From contig CAVTFN010000005.1 in the NCBI GenBank assembly GCA_963734065.1, positions 620,001 through 684,000 of the forward strand: a DNA stretch of 64,000 bases. Reading direction: 5' to 3'. Each line of letters begins with the position of its first letter. The stretch's first letter is position 1. A program made the translations under genes and the position numbers. A model generated the notes under the pieces. It had not been told where the DNA came from and did not search any database. It was given only the letters and a program-made list of their open reading frames with translations. This DNA comes from DATBLE01 sp963734065 (lineage in GTDB: Bacteria; Actinomycetota; Thermoleophilia; Gaiellales; Gaiellaceae). Shown here one piece after another: positions 41,661 to 49,722 of the stretch.

Positions 41661-42950
41661 ATGGGGATTGACCGCACAGACGGCGCCTCGCGGCCGCGCG
41701 TCGTGATCCTCGGCGGAGGCTTCGCCGGCGTCGGCGCGGCCAGGAAGCTGAAGGACGCCGACGTGGACGTCGTCCTCGTCGACAAGCACAACTACCACAC
41801 GTTCCAGCCGCTGCTGTACCAGGTCGCGACCGACCTGCTCGAGCGGACGGCCGTCGGACATCCGCTCCGCGATCTCTTCCACGACCAGCCCAACGTCGCC
41901 GTGCACGAGACGACCGTGACCGCCGTCGATCTCGAGAAGAAGGAGGTCGGCTTCGCGGAGATGGCGCCGCTGACCTACGACTACCTCGTGGTCGCCCTCG
42001 GCGCCCAGGTCAACTTCTTCGGTACCCCCGGGGCCGCCGAGCATGCGTTCCCGATGTACACCCTCTCGGATGCGGTCCGCCTCAAGGACCACGTCCTCGA
42101 CCGCTGGGAGGCGGCCGACAAGGACCCGGCAGTCATAGACGACGGCGCGCTGAACGTCGTCGTCGTGGGCGGCGGCCCGACCGGTGTCGAGACCGTCGGA
42201 GCGATGGCCGAGCTCTATCGCAACGGCTTCTCCGAGGACTACCCGGCGATTCCGCAGGAACACGCGCGCCTGACCCTCGTCGAGGCCGGGCCGACGCTGT
42301 TCGCGATGTTCAAGCAGAACCTGCGCGACTACACCGTCCAGGCGCTCGAGAAACGTGACGTCGAGGTGGTGGTGGGCGAGATCGTCTCCTCCGTCGAGCC
42401 CACGAGGGTGACACTGAAGTCGGGGAAGGTGCTGAACGCGCACACGCTCGTCTGGGGTGCGGGCCTTCAGGCCAATCCGATCGCGGACGCGCTCGGCGTC
42501 GATCTGGAGAAGGGGCACCGTGTCGCGGTAGGGCCGGATCTCGCGATTCCCGGCCGTCCCGAAGTGTTCGCGGTGGGCGACGTCGCCTGGATCACCGACA
42601 CGGGGACGGACGAGGTGCTGCCGCAACTGGGCTCGGTCGCCCTGCAAGCGGGGGAACAGGCAGGCGAGAACGTCGCGCGGATCGTCGCCGGCAAGTCCAC
42701 GGAGCCGTTCGTCTTCAAGGACAAGGGCACGATGGCAACGATCGGCCGGGGCTCAGCGGTGGTCCAGTTCCGCCGCGGTCGCACGCTGAAGGGCAAGTCC
42801 GCTTCTCTGGCCTGGGGTGCGGTGCACCTCGCACTGCTCTCGACAGGCGAGGATCGAGCGAAGGCATTGATCGACTGGACCTGGGCGGGCTTCAGCCACG
42901 AGCGGCCGGCCCGGATCACCGTGCGAACCGACGAGCGTGACGCTGGATAG
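41661..42950 (+). CDS. ndh: Type II NADH dehydrogenase (NDH-2)
   Basis: A 429-residue flavoprotein: FAD-binding VVILGGGFAGVGAARKL, KHNYHTFQPLLYQVAT typical of NDH-2, a second dinucleotide motif VVVVGGGPTGVETVG, and VFAVGDVAW. C-terminal membrane-anchoring helix with positively charged residues. It oxidises NADH and reduces quinone without proton pumping, matching a bd oxidase terminal path. No ribosome site lies before ATG 41661; TATGTA at 41640-41645 is about 15 bases upstream, compatible with a short-leader or leaderless transcript. Divergent from zwf. Confidence 0.92.
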   Translation: MGIDRTDGASRPRVVILGGGFAGVGAARKLKDADVDVVLVDKHNYHTFQPLLYQVATDLLERTAVGHPLRDLFHDQPNVAVHETTVTAVDLEKKEVGFAEMAPLTYDYLVVALGAQVNFFGTPGAAEHAFPMYTLSDAVRLKDHVLDRWEAADKDPAVIDDGALNVVVVGGGPTGVETVGAMAELYRNGFSEDYPAIPQEHARLTLVEAGPTLFAMFKQNLRDYTVQALEKRDVEVVVGEIVSSVEPTRVTLKSGKVLNAHTLVWGAGLQANPIADALGVDLEKGHRVAVGPDLAIPGRPEVFAVGDVAWITDTGTDEVLPQLGSVALQAGEQAGENVARIVAGKSTEPFVFKDKGTMATIGRGSAVVQFRRGRTLKGKSASLAWGAVHLALLSTGEDRAKALIDWTWAGFSHERPARITVRTDERDAG

Positions 42951-43863
42951 TGTGAGGGTCGCTCCTTCCGGCGACCAGTTCGAGCTCAGCTTCGGAAACC
43001 AGCGGGCGGTGATCGTCGAGGTCGGGGGCGGGATCCGCACGTACTCGGTCGGCGGGAACGACATCCTGGACGGCTACGGAATCGAAGAACGCTGCCCCTC
43101 GGGTCGAGGTCAGGTCCTCATCCCGTGGCCGAATCGCATCGAGGACGGACGCTACGAGTTCGAAGGCCATCGCCACCAGCTCCCGCTGACCGAGCCCACG
43201 CTTGGCAACGCAATCCACGGCCTGTCGCGCTGGGAGGCCTGGCGGGCTGTCGAGCGCGAGCCGAGTCGAGTGGTCATGGAGCACACCATCCACGCGCAGC
43301 CCGGCTATCCCTTCACTCTCGCGCTTCGGGTCGCCTACTCGCTCGCCGACGACGGTCTGTCCGTGTCGACGACGGCGACCAACATCGGTGCAGACGCCTG
43401 CCCCTACGGGGCCGGGGCGCACCCCTACCTCACCCTGGGGACACCAACGGTCGACCGGCTCGTGCTGCAGGCACCAGGCCGCCGGGTGCTGATCCACGAC
43501 GAGCGAGATCTTCCGGTCGGTTCGGAGCAGGTCGACGGCACTGAGTTCGACTTCCGGGAGGCACGGCCGATCGGAACGACGAAGCTCGACAACGCCTTCA
43601 CGGACCTCGAGCGGGGCCCGGACGGCCACGCGCGCGTGACCCTCCACGACCCCGATGCCGGGCGCAGTGTCACCCTCTCGGTCGACGAGCACTACGGCTA
43701 CCTCATGCTCTTCACCGGTGACCCGCTGCCCGACGTGAACCGCCGTGCCCTCGCCGTCGAGCCGATGACCTGCCCTCCGAACGCGTTCCGCACAGGGGAG
43801 TCCGTGATCCGCCTCGCTCCGGGCAACTCGGCCACCGGCGTCTGGACGATCGCCGTCCGGTGA
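42937..43863 (+). CDS. Aldose 1-epimerase family protein
   Basis: A 308-residue beta-sandwich protein of the GalM-like family. RGQVLIPWPNRIEDGRYEF, NAIHGLSRWEAWRAV and GAGAHPYLTLG carry the conserved His residues, with Glu at AVEPMTCPPNAFRTG. It interconverts sugar anomers, probably feeding glucose into zwf. GTG at 42937 overlaps ndh by 14 bases. Confidence 0.88.
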   Translation: MTLDSVRVAPSGDQFELSFGNQRAVIVEVGGGIRTYSVGGNDILDGYGIEERCPSGRGQVLIPWPNRIEDGRYEFEGHRHQLPLTEPTLGNAIHGLSRWEAWRAVEREPSRVVMEHTIHAQPGYPFTLALRVAYSLADDGLSVSTTATNIGADACPYGAGAHPYLTLGTPTVDRLVLQAPGRRVLIHDERDLPVGSEQVDGTEFDFREARPIGTTKLDNAFTDLERGPDGHARVTLHDPDAGRSVTLSVDEHYGYLMLFTGDPLPDVNRRALAVEPMTCPPNAFRTGESVIRLAPGNSATGVWTIAVR

Positions 43864-43869
43864 GCCGAC

Positions 43870-44535
43870 GTGAGCTGGATCGACGCCGAGCTCGCGCTGA
43901 TCGCCGTCGGGGCGATGCTCTCGCCGACCACGCTGACGTTCTCCGTACTCGCGCTGGTGCTCGGTGAGCGTCCGCTGCGCACCGGCCTGTGGTTCTACCT
44001 CGGCGCCTTCGTCGCGACCGTCGCCGTGGGGATCGCAGCGGCGTTCGTCCTTGGCGACACCGCCGCCTCGCGCGACTCGTCGCCCAAGACCTGGGTGGCG
44101 GTCTTCGATGTGGTCGCCGCCGCGCTGCTGCTCGGCTACGTGGCGAGGACCAGGAACCGGCCGCTGGAGCCCGCGAAGGTCGACGGCATGGTGACGCGGA
44201 TGAGCAAGGTCGCGTCTTCCCCGGCGGTCGCGATCGTCGGCGCCGGCGCGGCGCTCGCGAACCCCGGCGCGTTCATGCCGCTGGCGCTGAAGGCGATCTC
44301 CGAGACGGATCCCTCCGCCGCCGGATATGCCGTGCAATGGCTCTTCTTCACGCTGATCGCGCTGCTCCCGCTCGCGGTCGCGCTGATCCTTCTGCTGGTC
44401 GCGCCCGGCCGGGCGGGGCGGCTGCTCGAACGCGTTCGCGACTGGCTGATCGCCCACGCCCGCACCGTCGCGAGCGTGATCGTCTTCATCCTCGCCGTCG
44501 CGCTGTTGCGGAACGGCATCGCGGGACTGGTGTAG
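43870..44535 (+). CDS. GAP (SfLAP) family membrane protein
   Basis: A 221-residue protein with six hydrophobic helices, resembling the GAP/SfLAP family (LysE-like fold) known from mycobacterial lipid transport (IAVGAMLSPTTLTFSVLALV, NPGAFMPLALKAISETDPSA). GTG start 9 bases after the epimerase stop region; the cargo is not known. Confidence 0.75.
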   Translation: MSWIDAELALIAVGAMLSPTTLTFSVLALVLGERPLRTGLWFYLGAFVATVAVGIAAAFVLGDTAASRDSSPKTWVAVFDVVAAALLLGYVARTRNRPLEPAKVDGMVTRMSKVASSPAVAIVGAGAALANPGAFMPLALKAISETDPSAAGYAVQWLFFTLIALLPLAVALILLLVAPGRAGRLLERVRDWLIAHARTVASVIVFILAVALLRNGIAGLV

Positions 44536-44539
44536 ACGC

Positions 44540-45736
44540 ATGGCGACATCGCGCAGGGAAGTAAGCGTCGTCTACCTCGCCGGCATCGTGCAGGGGATCG
44601 TGCTGGTCACGTTCCCCGCCGCCAGCACGATCTTCACCGACCCCGACCAGTACGACCTGTCGAACACGCGCTACGGCCTCCTGTTCGTGCCGCAGGTGCT
44701 GACCGCGATCACCGCCTCGCTGCTCGGCTCGTCGCTCGCCCGGCGCTCCTCGACGAAGCGCGTCTATCTCGCCGGCCTCCTGGCCGGGCTCGTGGCGATG
44801 GTGCTGCTGCTCGTCAGCCAGTTCTTCGAAAGCGACACCGCCGTCGCCTTCCCGATGCTGCTGGTCGCGACGGCCTTCCTCGGAGTCGGGTTCGGCCTCA
44901 CCGTCCCCGCTCTGAACACGCTGACGGCCGCCTTCCACCCGCAGGCGGTGGAAAAGTCAGTGCTCGTGCTCAACGCGCTGCTCGGGCTGGGCACCGCGCT
45001 CGCGCCCGTGTTCGTGGCCGTCTTCGTCGGGCTCGGCTTCTGGTGGGGCCTGCCGCTGACCTCGGCGATCCTGCTCGGCCTGCTGACCGCCGCCAGCCTG
45101 GCGCTGCCGCTGCGCACGGCCGCGCCGGCGGCGCGCGAAGCAGCTCCGCAGCAGCGCGGGATCCCGTCCCGCTTCTGGGTCTTCGCCGCCTTCGCGGTGC
45201 TCTACGGGATCTGCGAGACGCTGAACGGAAACTGGTCGCAGCTCGACATGACGAGCAAGCTGGGCGCCTCGACCACGGAGGCGGCCGTCGCCCTGACAGC
45301 GTTCTGGGGCATGGTCACGGTCGGCCGCGTCGTCTTCGCGGCGATCGAGCGCCGGGTGCCGTCGCGCGTCACCTACCGCGTGCTGCCGTTCGTGCTCGCC
45401 GGGACGTTCGTGCTGATCGGCTTCCTCTCGGACGGCGACGTCGCTCTCGGAATCGTGGCGTTCGCGCTGGCGGGGCTCGGCTGCTCCGCGCTCCTCCCGC
45501 TCACGATCGGCTTCGGCCAGGAGGAGCTCGTCTCGATGTCGGCCGCTGCCGCCGGGGGAGTGATCGCGTTCTACCAGGTGGGGTACGGCCTGGCCGCGTT
45601 CGGCGTCGGGCCGCTGCTCGACCACGGCGTCGAGCTGCCCACGATCTACAAGCTCGCCGCCATCGTCGCCGCCGGGATGGGCCTGGTGTCGCTCGCCGTG
45701 ACACGCCGGCGCGGTCTCGTGGTCGAAGGGGCCTAG
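44540..45736 (+). CDS. MFS transporter
   Basis: A 398-residue 12-helix major facilitator protein (LLGSSLARRSSTKRVYLAGL as the loop 2-3 motif). Substrate unknown. It follows the GAP-family gene by 4 bases, so is likely co-transcribed. Its stop TAG shares the palindrome CTAG with the stop of the convergent debranching enzyme (45733-45736). Confidence 0.85.
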   Translation: MATSRREVSVVYLAGIVQGIVLVTFPAASTIFTDPDQYDLSNTRYGLLFVPQVLTAITASLLGSSLARRSSTKRVYLAGLLAGLVAMVLLLVSQFFESDTAVAFPMLLVATAFLGVGFGLTVPALNTLTAAFHPQAVEKSVLVLNALLGLGTALAPVFVAVFVGLGFWWGLPLTSAILLGLLTAASLALPLRTAAPAAREAAPQQRGIPSRFWVFAAFAVLYGICETLNGNWSQLDMTSKLGASTTEAAVALTAFWGMVTVGRVVFAAIERRVPSRVTYRVLPFVLAGTFVLIGFLSDGDVALGIVAFALAGLGCSALLPLTIGFGQEELVSMSAAAAGGVIAFYQVGYGLAAFGVGPLLDHGVELPTIYKLAAIVAAGMGLVSLAVTRRRGLVVEGA

Positions 45737-47763
45737 CCGGGGATCTCGATCCGGCCGCGGCCGAACGCGTCGATGCGGCCCCAGCGACCGGGGATGTCGA
45801 GGAGCTCGAGCCGGCCCATCGTGCTCGGCAGGGCGGCGTCGATGATCAGGTCGTCGTCGTGGGGCTCGAGGCCGAGCATCGTCCGGAGGAGCAGCAGCGG
45901 CGCGCCCGTCGACCAGGCCTGCGGGCTGCACGCCGTCGGGTACTGGACCGGGTACTTGGTCAGCGACCGCTCGTAGCCGCCGAACGCCTCCGGGAGCCGA
46001 CCCTCGAAGAACTCGGCGGCGTCGAGGATCCCGGCCGCGACCCGGGCCGCCTCCTCCTTGAAGCCGTAGCGCCGCAGCCCCCAGGCGATGAAGGAGTTGT
46101 CGAAGGGCCAGACCGTGCCGACGTGGTAGCCGATCGGGTTGTAGCGCCCCTCCCCCTCCGCGAGCGTGCGCACGCCCCACCCGGAGAAGAGGCGCGGGCC
46201 GAGGAGGTGCCGGGCGACCGCCTTCGCCTTCGACTTGTCGACGATACCGCTCCAGAGCAGGTGGCCGTTGTTCGACGCCAGCGTGTCCACCTGCCGGCCG
46301 TCCTCGTCCAGCGCGAGCGCGAAGTACTCCCCGTCCTCGATCCAGAAGTCCCGGTTGAACCGCCGCTTGAGGTCCGCCGCCTCCTGCTCGAGCCGCTCGG
46401 CGAGCGCAGTGTCCTTCCACACCAGCCGGGCGAGCCGGGCGCCTCGAACCTTGGCGTCGTAGGCGTAGCCCTGGAGCTCGCACGTCGCCCGCGGGAAGCC
46501 GGGCAGGGTGCCGTCCCGGAACGAGATCGAGTCCCACGAGTCCTTCCAGCACTGGTTCTCGAGGCCGGTCTTCTCGTTGCGCCGCTTGTACGAGAGGTAG
46601 CCGTTGCCCAGCAGGTCGGCGTAGTCGTCGATCCAGTCGAGCGCAGCGCGGGCCTCGTACTCGAGCTCGCGGACGAGCTTCCGGTCGCCCGTCCAGCGCT
46701 CGTACTCGTCGAGCAGGACGACGAAGAGCGGCGTCGCGTCCGCGCAGCCGTAGTACGGCGAGTGCGGCCGCTCCTCGAACGCGGTCATCTCGCCGTAGCG
46801 CATCTCGTGCAGGATCCGGCCGGGATCCTCGTCGCGAAAGTCGTCGAGGCTGCTGCCCTGCCACTCCCCGAGCGCACGGAGCGTCCCCGCGGCCAGGTCG
46901 GGTGCGAACGGCAGCGCCTGCAGGCTGGTGAAGATGCTGTCGCGCCCGAACATGGTCATGAACCAGGGCAGCCCCGCGGCGGGCAGGCTCTTCCCGCCCG
47001 CGACCTCCGGCGAGAACCGGAGCGCGGCGAGGTCGACGAGGCTCCGCCGGTAGATCGCCTCGAGCGGCTGCCAGTCGCACCTGAGCCGGGGCGCCGCGTC
47101 CAGCCAGCGCTCGAGGCTCCGCTCCATCGTCACTTTCCTCCGCCGGCCTGTCCCTCTGGCCGTCTCCATCGTGCCCATGCCCGCGACCACGTGCAGCTCG
47201 GTCGACCAGGAGCCGTGCGGCGCGAGCTTGATCGCGAAGGTGAGGCCGTTCTCGTCGAACGCGGCGCGCTCCGATGCAGAGATCATGGTCTCACGCCGGA
47301 AGGTCTCTCGCTCGTAGCCGAGCACCAGCCGGCCGCGCTCGACGCGGTTCGAATATCTGCCCTTTTTCTTCAGGGCGTCCTTCACCTCGAACAGGTCGGC
47401 GAAGTCGGAGGCGGCATCGAGCCGCACGCTCAGCTCGATCGGCTGCTCGTCATGGTTGAGAATCGTCAGCTCCTCGTGGAAGCCGCCGCCCACGGTGCGC
47501 TGCCGGATCACGGACAGCTTCGCGTCGATGTAGACGGTCCCCGTGCCCGGCACGAGGAAGAAACGGGTCTCGAAGTACTGGAGATCGTCGACCGAGAGCG
47601 CGCCCAGCCGCTCGCCGTTCAGCGACAGGATCCACCGCGAGAGAAACCGGGTGTCGAAGGAGAACAGCCCGGCCGCGTCCGTCGGCGAGGCCTCGATATC
47701 CCCGCGGGAGTCGCTGACGACGAAGGTGTTGCCGTCGAGGATCTTGACCTCGCGGTCGTTCAT
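45733..47763 (-). CDS. Glycogen debranching enzyme-like (amylo-alpha-1,6-glucosidase) protein
   Basis: A 676-residue protein: an N-terminal beta-domain (EVKILDGNTFVVSDSRGDIE, LFSFDTRFLSRWILSLNG) and a GH-type (alpha/alpha)6 barrel with GLPWFMTMFGRDSIFTSLQA, ENQCWKDSWDSISFRDG and HVGTVWPFDNSFIAWGL. Family: bacterial amylo-alpha-1,6-glucosidase-type proteins. No signal peptide. ATG at 47763 is chosen; ATG at 47781 is possible. Its start overlaps the SCP2 gene stop (ATGA, 47760-47763). Confidence 0.9.
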   Translation of the reverse strand: MNDREVKILDGNTFVVSDSRGDIEASPTDAAGLFSFDTRFLSRWILSLNGERLGALSVDDLQYFETRFFLVPGTGTVYIDAKLSVIRQRTVGGGFHEELTILNHDEQPIELSVRLDAASDFADLFEVKDALKKKGRYSNRVERGRLVLGYERETFRRETMISASERAAFDENGLTFAIKLAPHGSWSTELHVVAGMGTMETARGTGRRRKVTMERSLERWLDAAPRLRCDWQPLEAIYRRSLVDLAALRFSPEVAGGKSLPAAGLPWFMTMFGRDSIFTSLQALPFAPDLAAGTLRALGEWQGSSLDDFRDEDPGRILHEMRYGEMTAFEERPHSPYYGCADATPLFVVLLDEYERWTGDRKLVRELEYEARAALDWIDDYADLLGNGYLSYKRRNEKTGLENQCWKDSWDSISFRDGTLPGFPRATCELQGYAYDAKVRGARLARLVWKDTALAERLEQEAADLKRRFNRDFWIEDGEYFALALDEDGRQVDTLASNNGHLLWSGIVDKSKAKAVARHLLGPRLFSGWGVRTLAEGEGRYNPIGYHVGTVWPFDNSFIAWGLRRYGFKEEAARVAAGILDAAEFFEGRLPEAFGGYERSLTKYPVQYPTACSPQAWSTGAPLLLLRTMLGLEPHDDDLIIDAALPSTMGRLELLDIPGRWGRIDAFGRGRIEIPG

Positions 47764-48143
47764 CGCGGCCTGGCCGCCCATCCGGCCGCACGACCCTTCC
47801 GGCGGGACGCAGGCGGCCCTGGCAGCAGCCGCTGCACGAGCACGATCAGCTCGACGTTGCCATCGATCTGCAGCGCGCCGCGCAGGAACGCCGCCGTCGC
47901 GTTCGCCTTCCCTCGAAAGATCTGCTCGAAGAGCGCGCGCGGCGCGCGCAGGGTGACGTCTGCGCGCGCATTCCCGCGCGAGACGGCCAGCTCGCCCCTG
48001 GTCACCGTGAGCAGCCACCGCTCGGACTTCTTGCCGTCGACGACCTCGAACCGCACCGTGCCGGTCGCGTTCGCGAGCGAAGGCTCGTGCCCGCGTGAAG
48101 CCACGCCGTCCATGAATTTCGCAATCGAGTCGGTCTTCGCCAT
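47760..48143 (-). CDS. SCP2 sterol-binding-like domain protein
   Basis: A 127-residue SCP2-fold protein (TVRFEVVDGKKSERWLLTVT, ALFEQIFRGKANATAAFLRG, ALQIDGNVELIVLVQRLLPG). It likely binds a lipid or hydrophobic ligand. AGGGAG precedes ATG 48143. Translationally coupled to the debranching enzyme; the reason for linking a lipid-binding fold to glucan breakdown is not clear. Confidence 0.85.
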   Translation of the reverse strand: MAKTDSIAKFMDGVASRGHEPSLANATGTVRFEVVDGKKSERWLLTVTRGELAVSRGNARADVTLRAPRALFEQIFRGKANATAAFLRGALQIDGNVELIVLVQRLLPGPPASRRKGRAAGWAARPR

Positions 48144-48213
48144 TCGACTCCCTTGGGCGCGCCGGGTTGGTGGCTACAGAATAGACCTTGCCCGCCTGGA
48201 GTAGCGTACGCTC

Positions 48214-48930
48214 GTGGCGAGCGAAGCCGAGAGCTCAGGAGCGGTCCCGGGAGCGCCCGAGCGGATAGGCGGTCGGGACGTCTTCGCCGAGCCGCGCTGG
48301 CCGGTGGCGCTCGCGATCCTGACGTTCATCGGCATCTCCGTCGCCCTGCGGGTCGCCGTGCCCGACCGCGAGTCGCTGGGACCGCACTGGCTCGTCCCCG
48401 GGATCGAGTTCGGCCTGCTCGCCTGCCTGGTGGCCGCGGACCCCGTCCACATCCTCCGCCGGCGGCGCTGGCTGCGCAGGATCTCGATCGCGCTGGTCTT
48501 CGCGCTCGCGGCCGCCACCCTGCTCTCGACGGTGATCCTGATCCGGGATCTGATCATCGGCGGGAAGGTGACGAACCAGGCAAGCTCGCTGCTCGCCTCC
48601 GGTGCCCTGATCTGGCTGGGCAACGTGCTCGTCTTCAGCCTGATCTACTGGCTGCTGGACAGCGGTGGCCCGGTCGCCCGCTACCTCGGCGAGCGCGCGT
48701 ACCCGGACTTCGCCTTCTCGCAGCAGATGAGCCCCGAGCTCGCCCCGCCCGGGTGGCGCGCCGAGTACGCCGACTACCTGATCCTCGGGCTGACGACCAG
48801 CACGGCCTTCAGCCCGACGGACGTCATGCCCATGACGTCGTGGGCGAAGCTGACCATGGCGCTGCAGTCGATCGTCTCGCTCTGCGTCGTCGGCCTGGTG
48901 ATCGCGCGCGCCGTGAACGTCTTCTCCTAG
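48214..48930 (+). CDS. Hypothetical membrane protein
   Basis: A 238-residue protein with about five hydrophobic helices (VALAILTFIGISVALRVAV, FGLLACLVAADPVHILRRR, SIALVFALAAATLLSTVIL, LIWLGNVLVFSLIYWLLDS, SIVSLCVVGLVIARAVNVF) and a conserved-looking loop ADYLILGLTTSTAFSPTDVM near the end. The last loop and helix resemble a pore-loop-type two-helix module. GTG start. Function unknown. Confidence 0.75.
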   Translation: MASEAESSGAVPGAPERIGGRDVFAEPRWPVALAILTFIGISVALRVAVPDRESLGPHWLVPGIEFGLLACLVAADPVHILRRRRWLRRISIALVFALAAATLLSTVILIRDLIIGGKVTNQASSLLASGALIWLGNVLVFSLIYWLLDSGGPVARYLGERAYPDFAFSQQMSPELAPPGWRAEYADYLILGLTTSTAFSPTDVMPMTSWAKLTMALQSIVSLCVVGLVIARAVNVFS

Positions 48931-48934
48931 CCCC

Positions 48935-49570
48935 GTGGAGTCTTCGGGCACGAGGGGTCGTCGGATCGAGCTCCTCGCCACGACCCTGCTCGCGGCCGCG
49001 GCGCTCGGGACTGCCTGGAACACGTTCCAGTCCGGGCGCTGGCGGGGCTTGCAGGCGTCGAATACCGGCAAGTCGACGGCGGCGCGGGTGCAGTCGTCGC
49101 AGGCGTCCACCCGCGCCGGCCAACTCACCCAGATCGACATCGCCACGTTCATCCAGTGGGTCAACGCGGAGACCGCAGGCAACCGAAAGCTCGCCGGGTT
49201 CTACCGCAGGCGCTTCCGCCCCGAGTTCCGGCCGGCCTTCGACGCGTGGCTGGCGCGCCGGCCGCTGCAGAATCCGAGAGCACCGTCGAGCCCGTTCGCG
49301 ATGCCGCAGTACCGGCCGGCGGAGAGCGTGCAGGCGACGCAGCTGGAATCGACGGCGGAGCTGCGCTCCGCGGCAGCCGGCCGCGCGGCCAGGAACGCCG
49401 ACGACTACCTCCTCGCGCTCGTGCTCTTCGCCTCGGCGCTCTTCTTCGCCGGCATCTCCACGAAGGTGCGGTCGTCGCGACAGCGAGAGGCCCTCCTCGG
49501 GCTCGGCTGCGTGATCTTCCTCGCCGCCCTGATCTGGGTGACGACGATCCCGGTCAACTTCTCGTTCTAG
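48935..49570 (+). CDS. Hypothetical membrane protein
   Basis: A 211-residue protein with one N-terminal helix (LLATTLLAAAALGTAWNTF), a polar middle of about 120 residues with RRRFRPEFRPAFDAWLARRP, and two C-terminal helices (LALVLFASALFFAGISTKV, LLGLGCVIFLAALIWVTTI). It follows the preceding membrane protein by 4 bases; the pair may form a complex. No known domain. Confidence 0.7.
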   Translation: MESSGTRGRRIELLATTLLAAAALGTAWNTFQSGRWRGLQASNTGKSTAARVQSSQASTRAGQLTQIDIATFIQWVNAETAGNRKLAGFYRRRFRPEFRPAFDAWLARRPLQNPRAPSSPFAMPQYRPAESVQATQLESTAELRSAAAGRAARNADDYLLALVLFASALFFAGISTKVRSSRQREALLGLGCVIFLAALIWVTTIPVNFSF

Positions 49571-49585
49571 ACGAGCGACGCTCGT
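49571..49585 (+). terminator. Short palindrome after the gene pair
   Basis: ACGAGCG-A-CGCTCGT directly after the stop codon at 49570. It may act as a weak terminator. Confidence 0.4.
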
Positions 49586-49722
49586 TCGAGTGATCTTCGC
49601 GTGGCCTAACCCTTTCTCGGGATGCCCTCGAATGCCCCGCGCGTACGTTGAGAGCAGCCCTCGGGCGTTGGTGGAATGTCGACAGCGCAGGCCTCGCCTG
49701 GCAGACAGGAAGGACGGACACG

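Noticed and set aside
45043..48204. A 1053-residue plus-strand ORF
   Set aside because: It is the antisense shadow of the MFS end and the debranching enzyme; composition is Arg/Pro/Glu-rich without domains.
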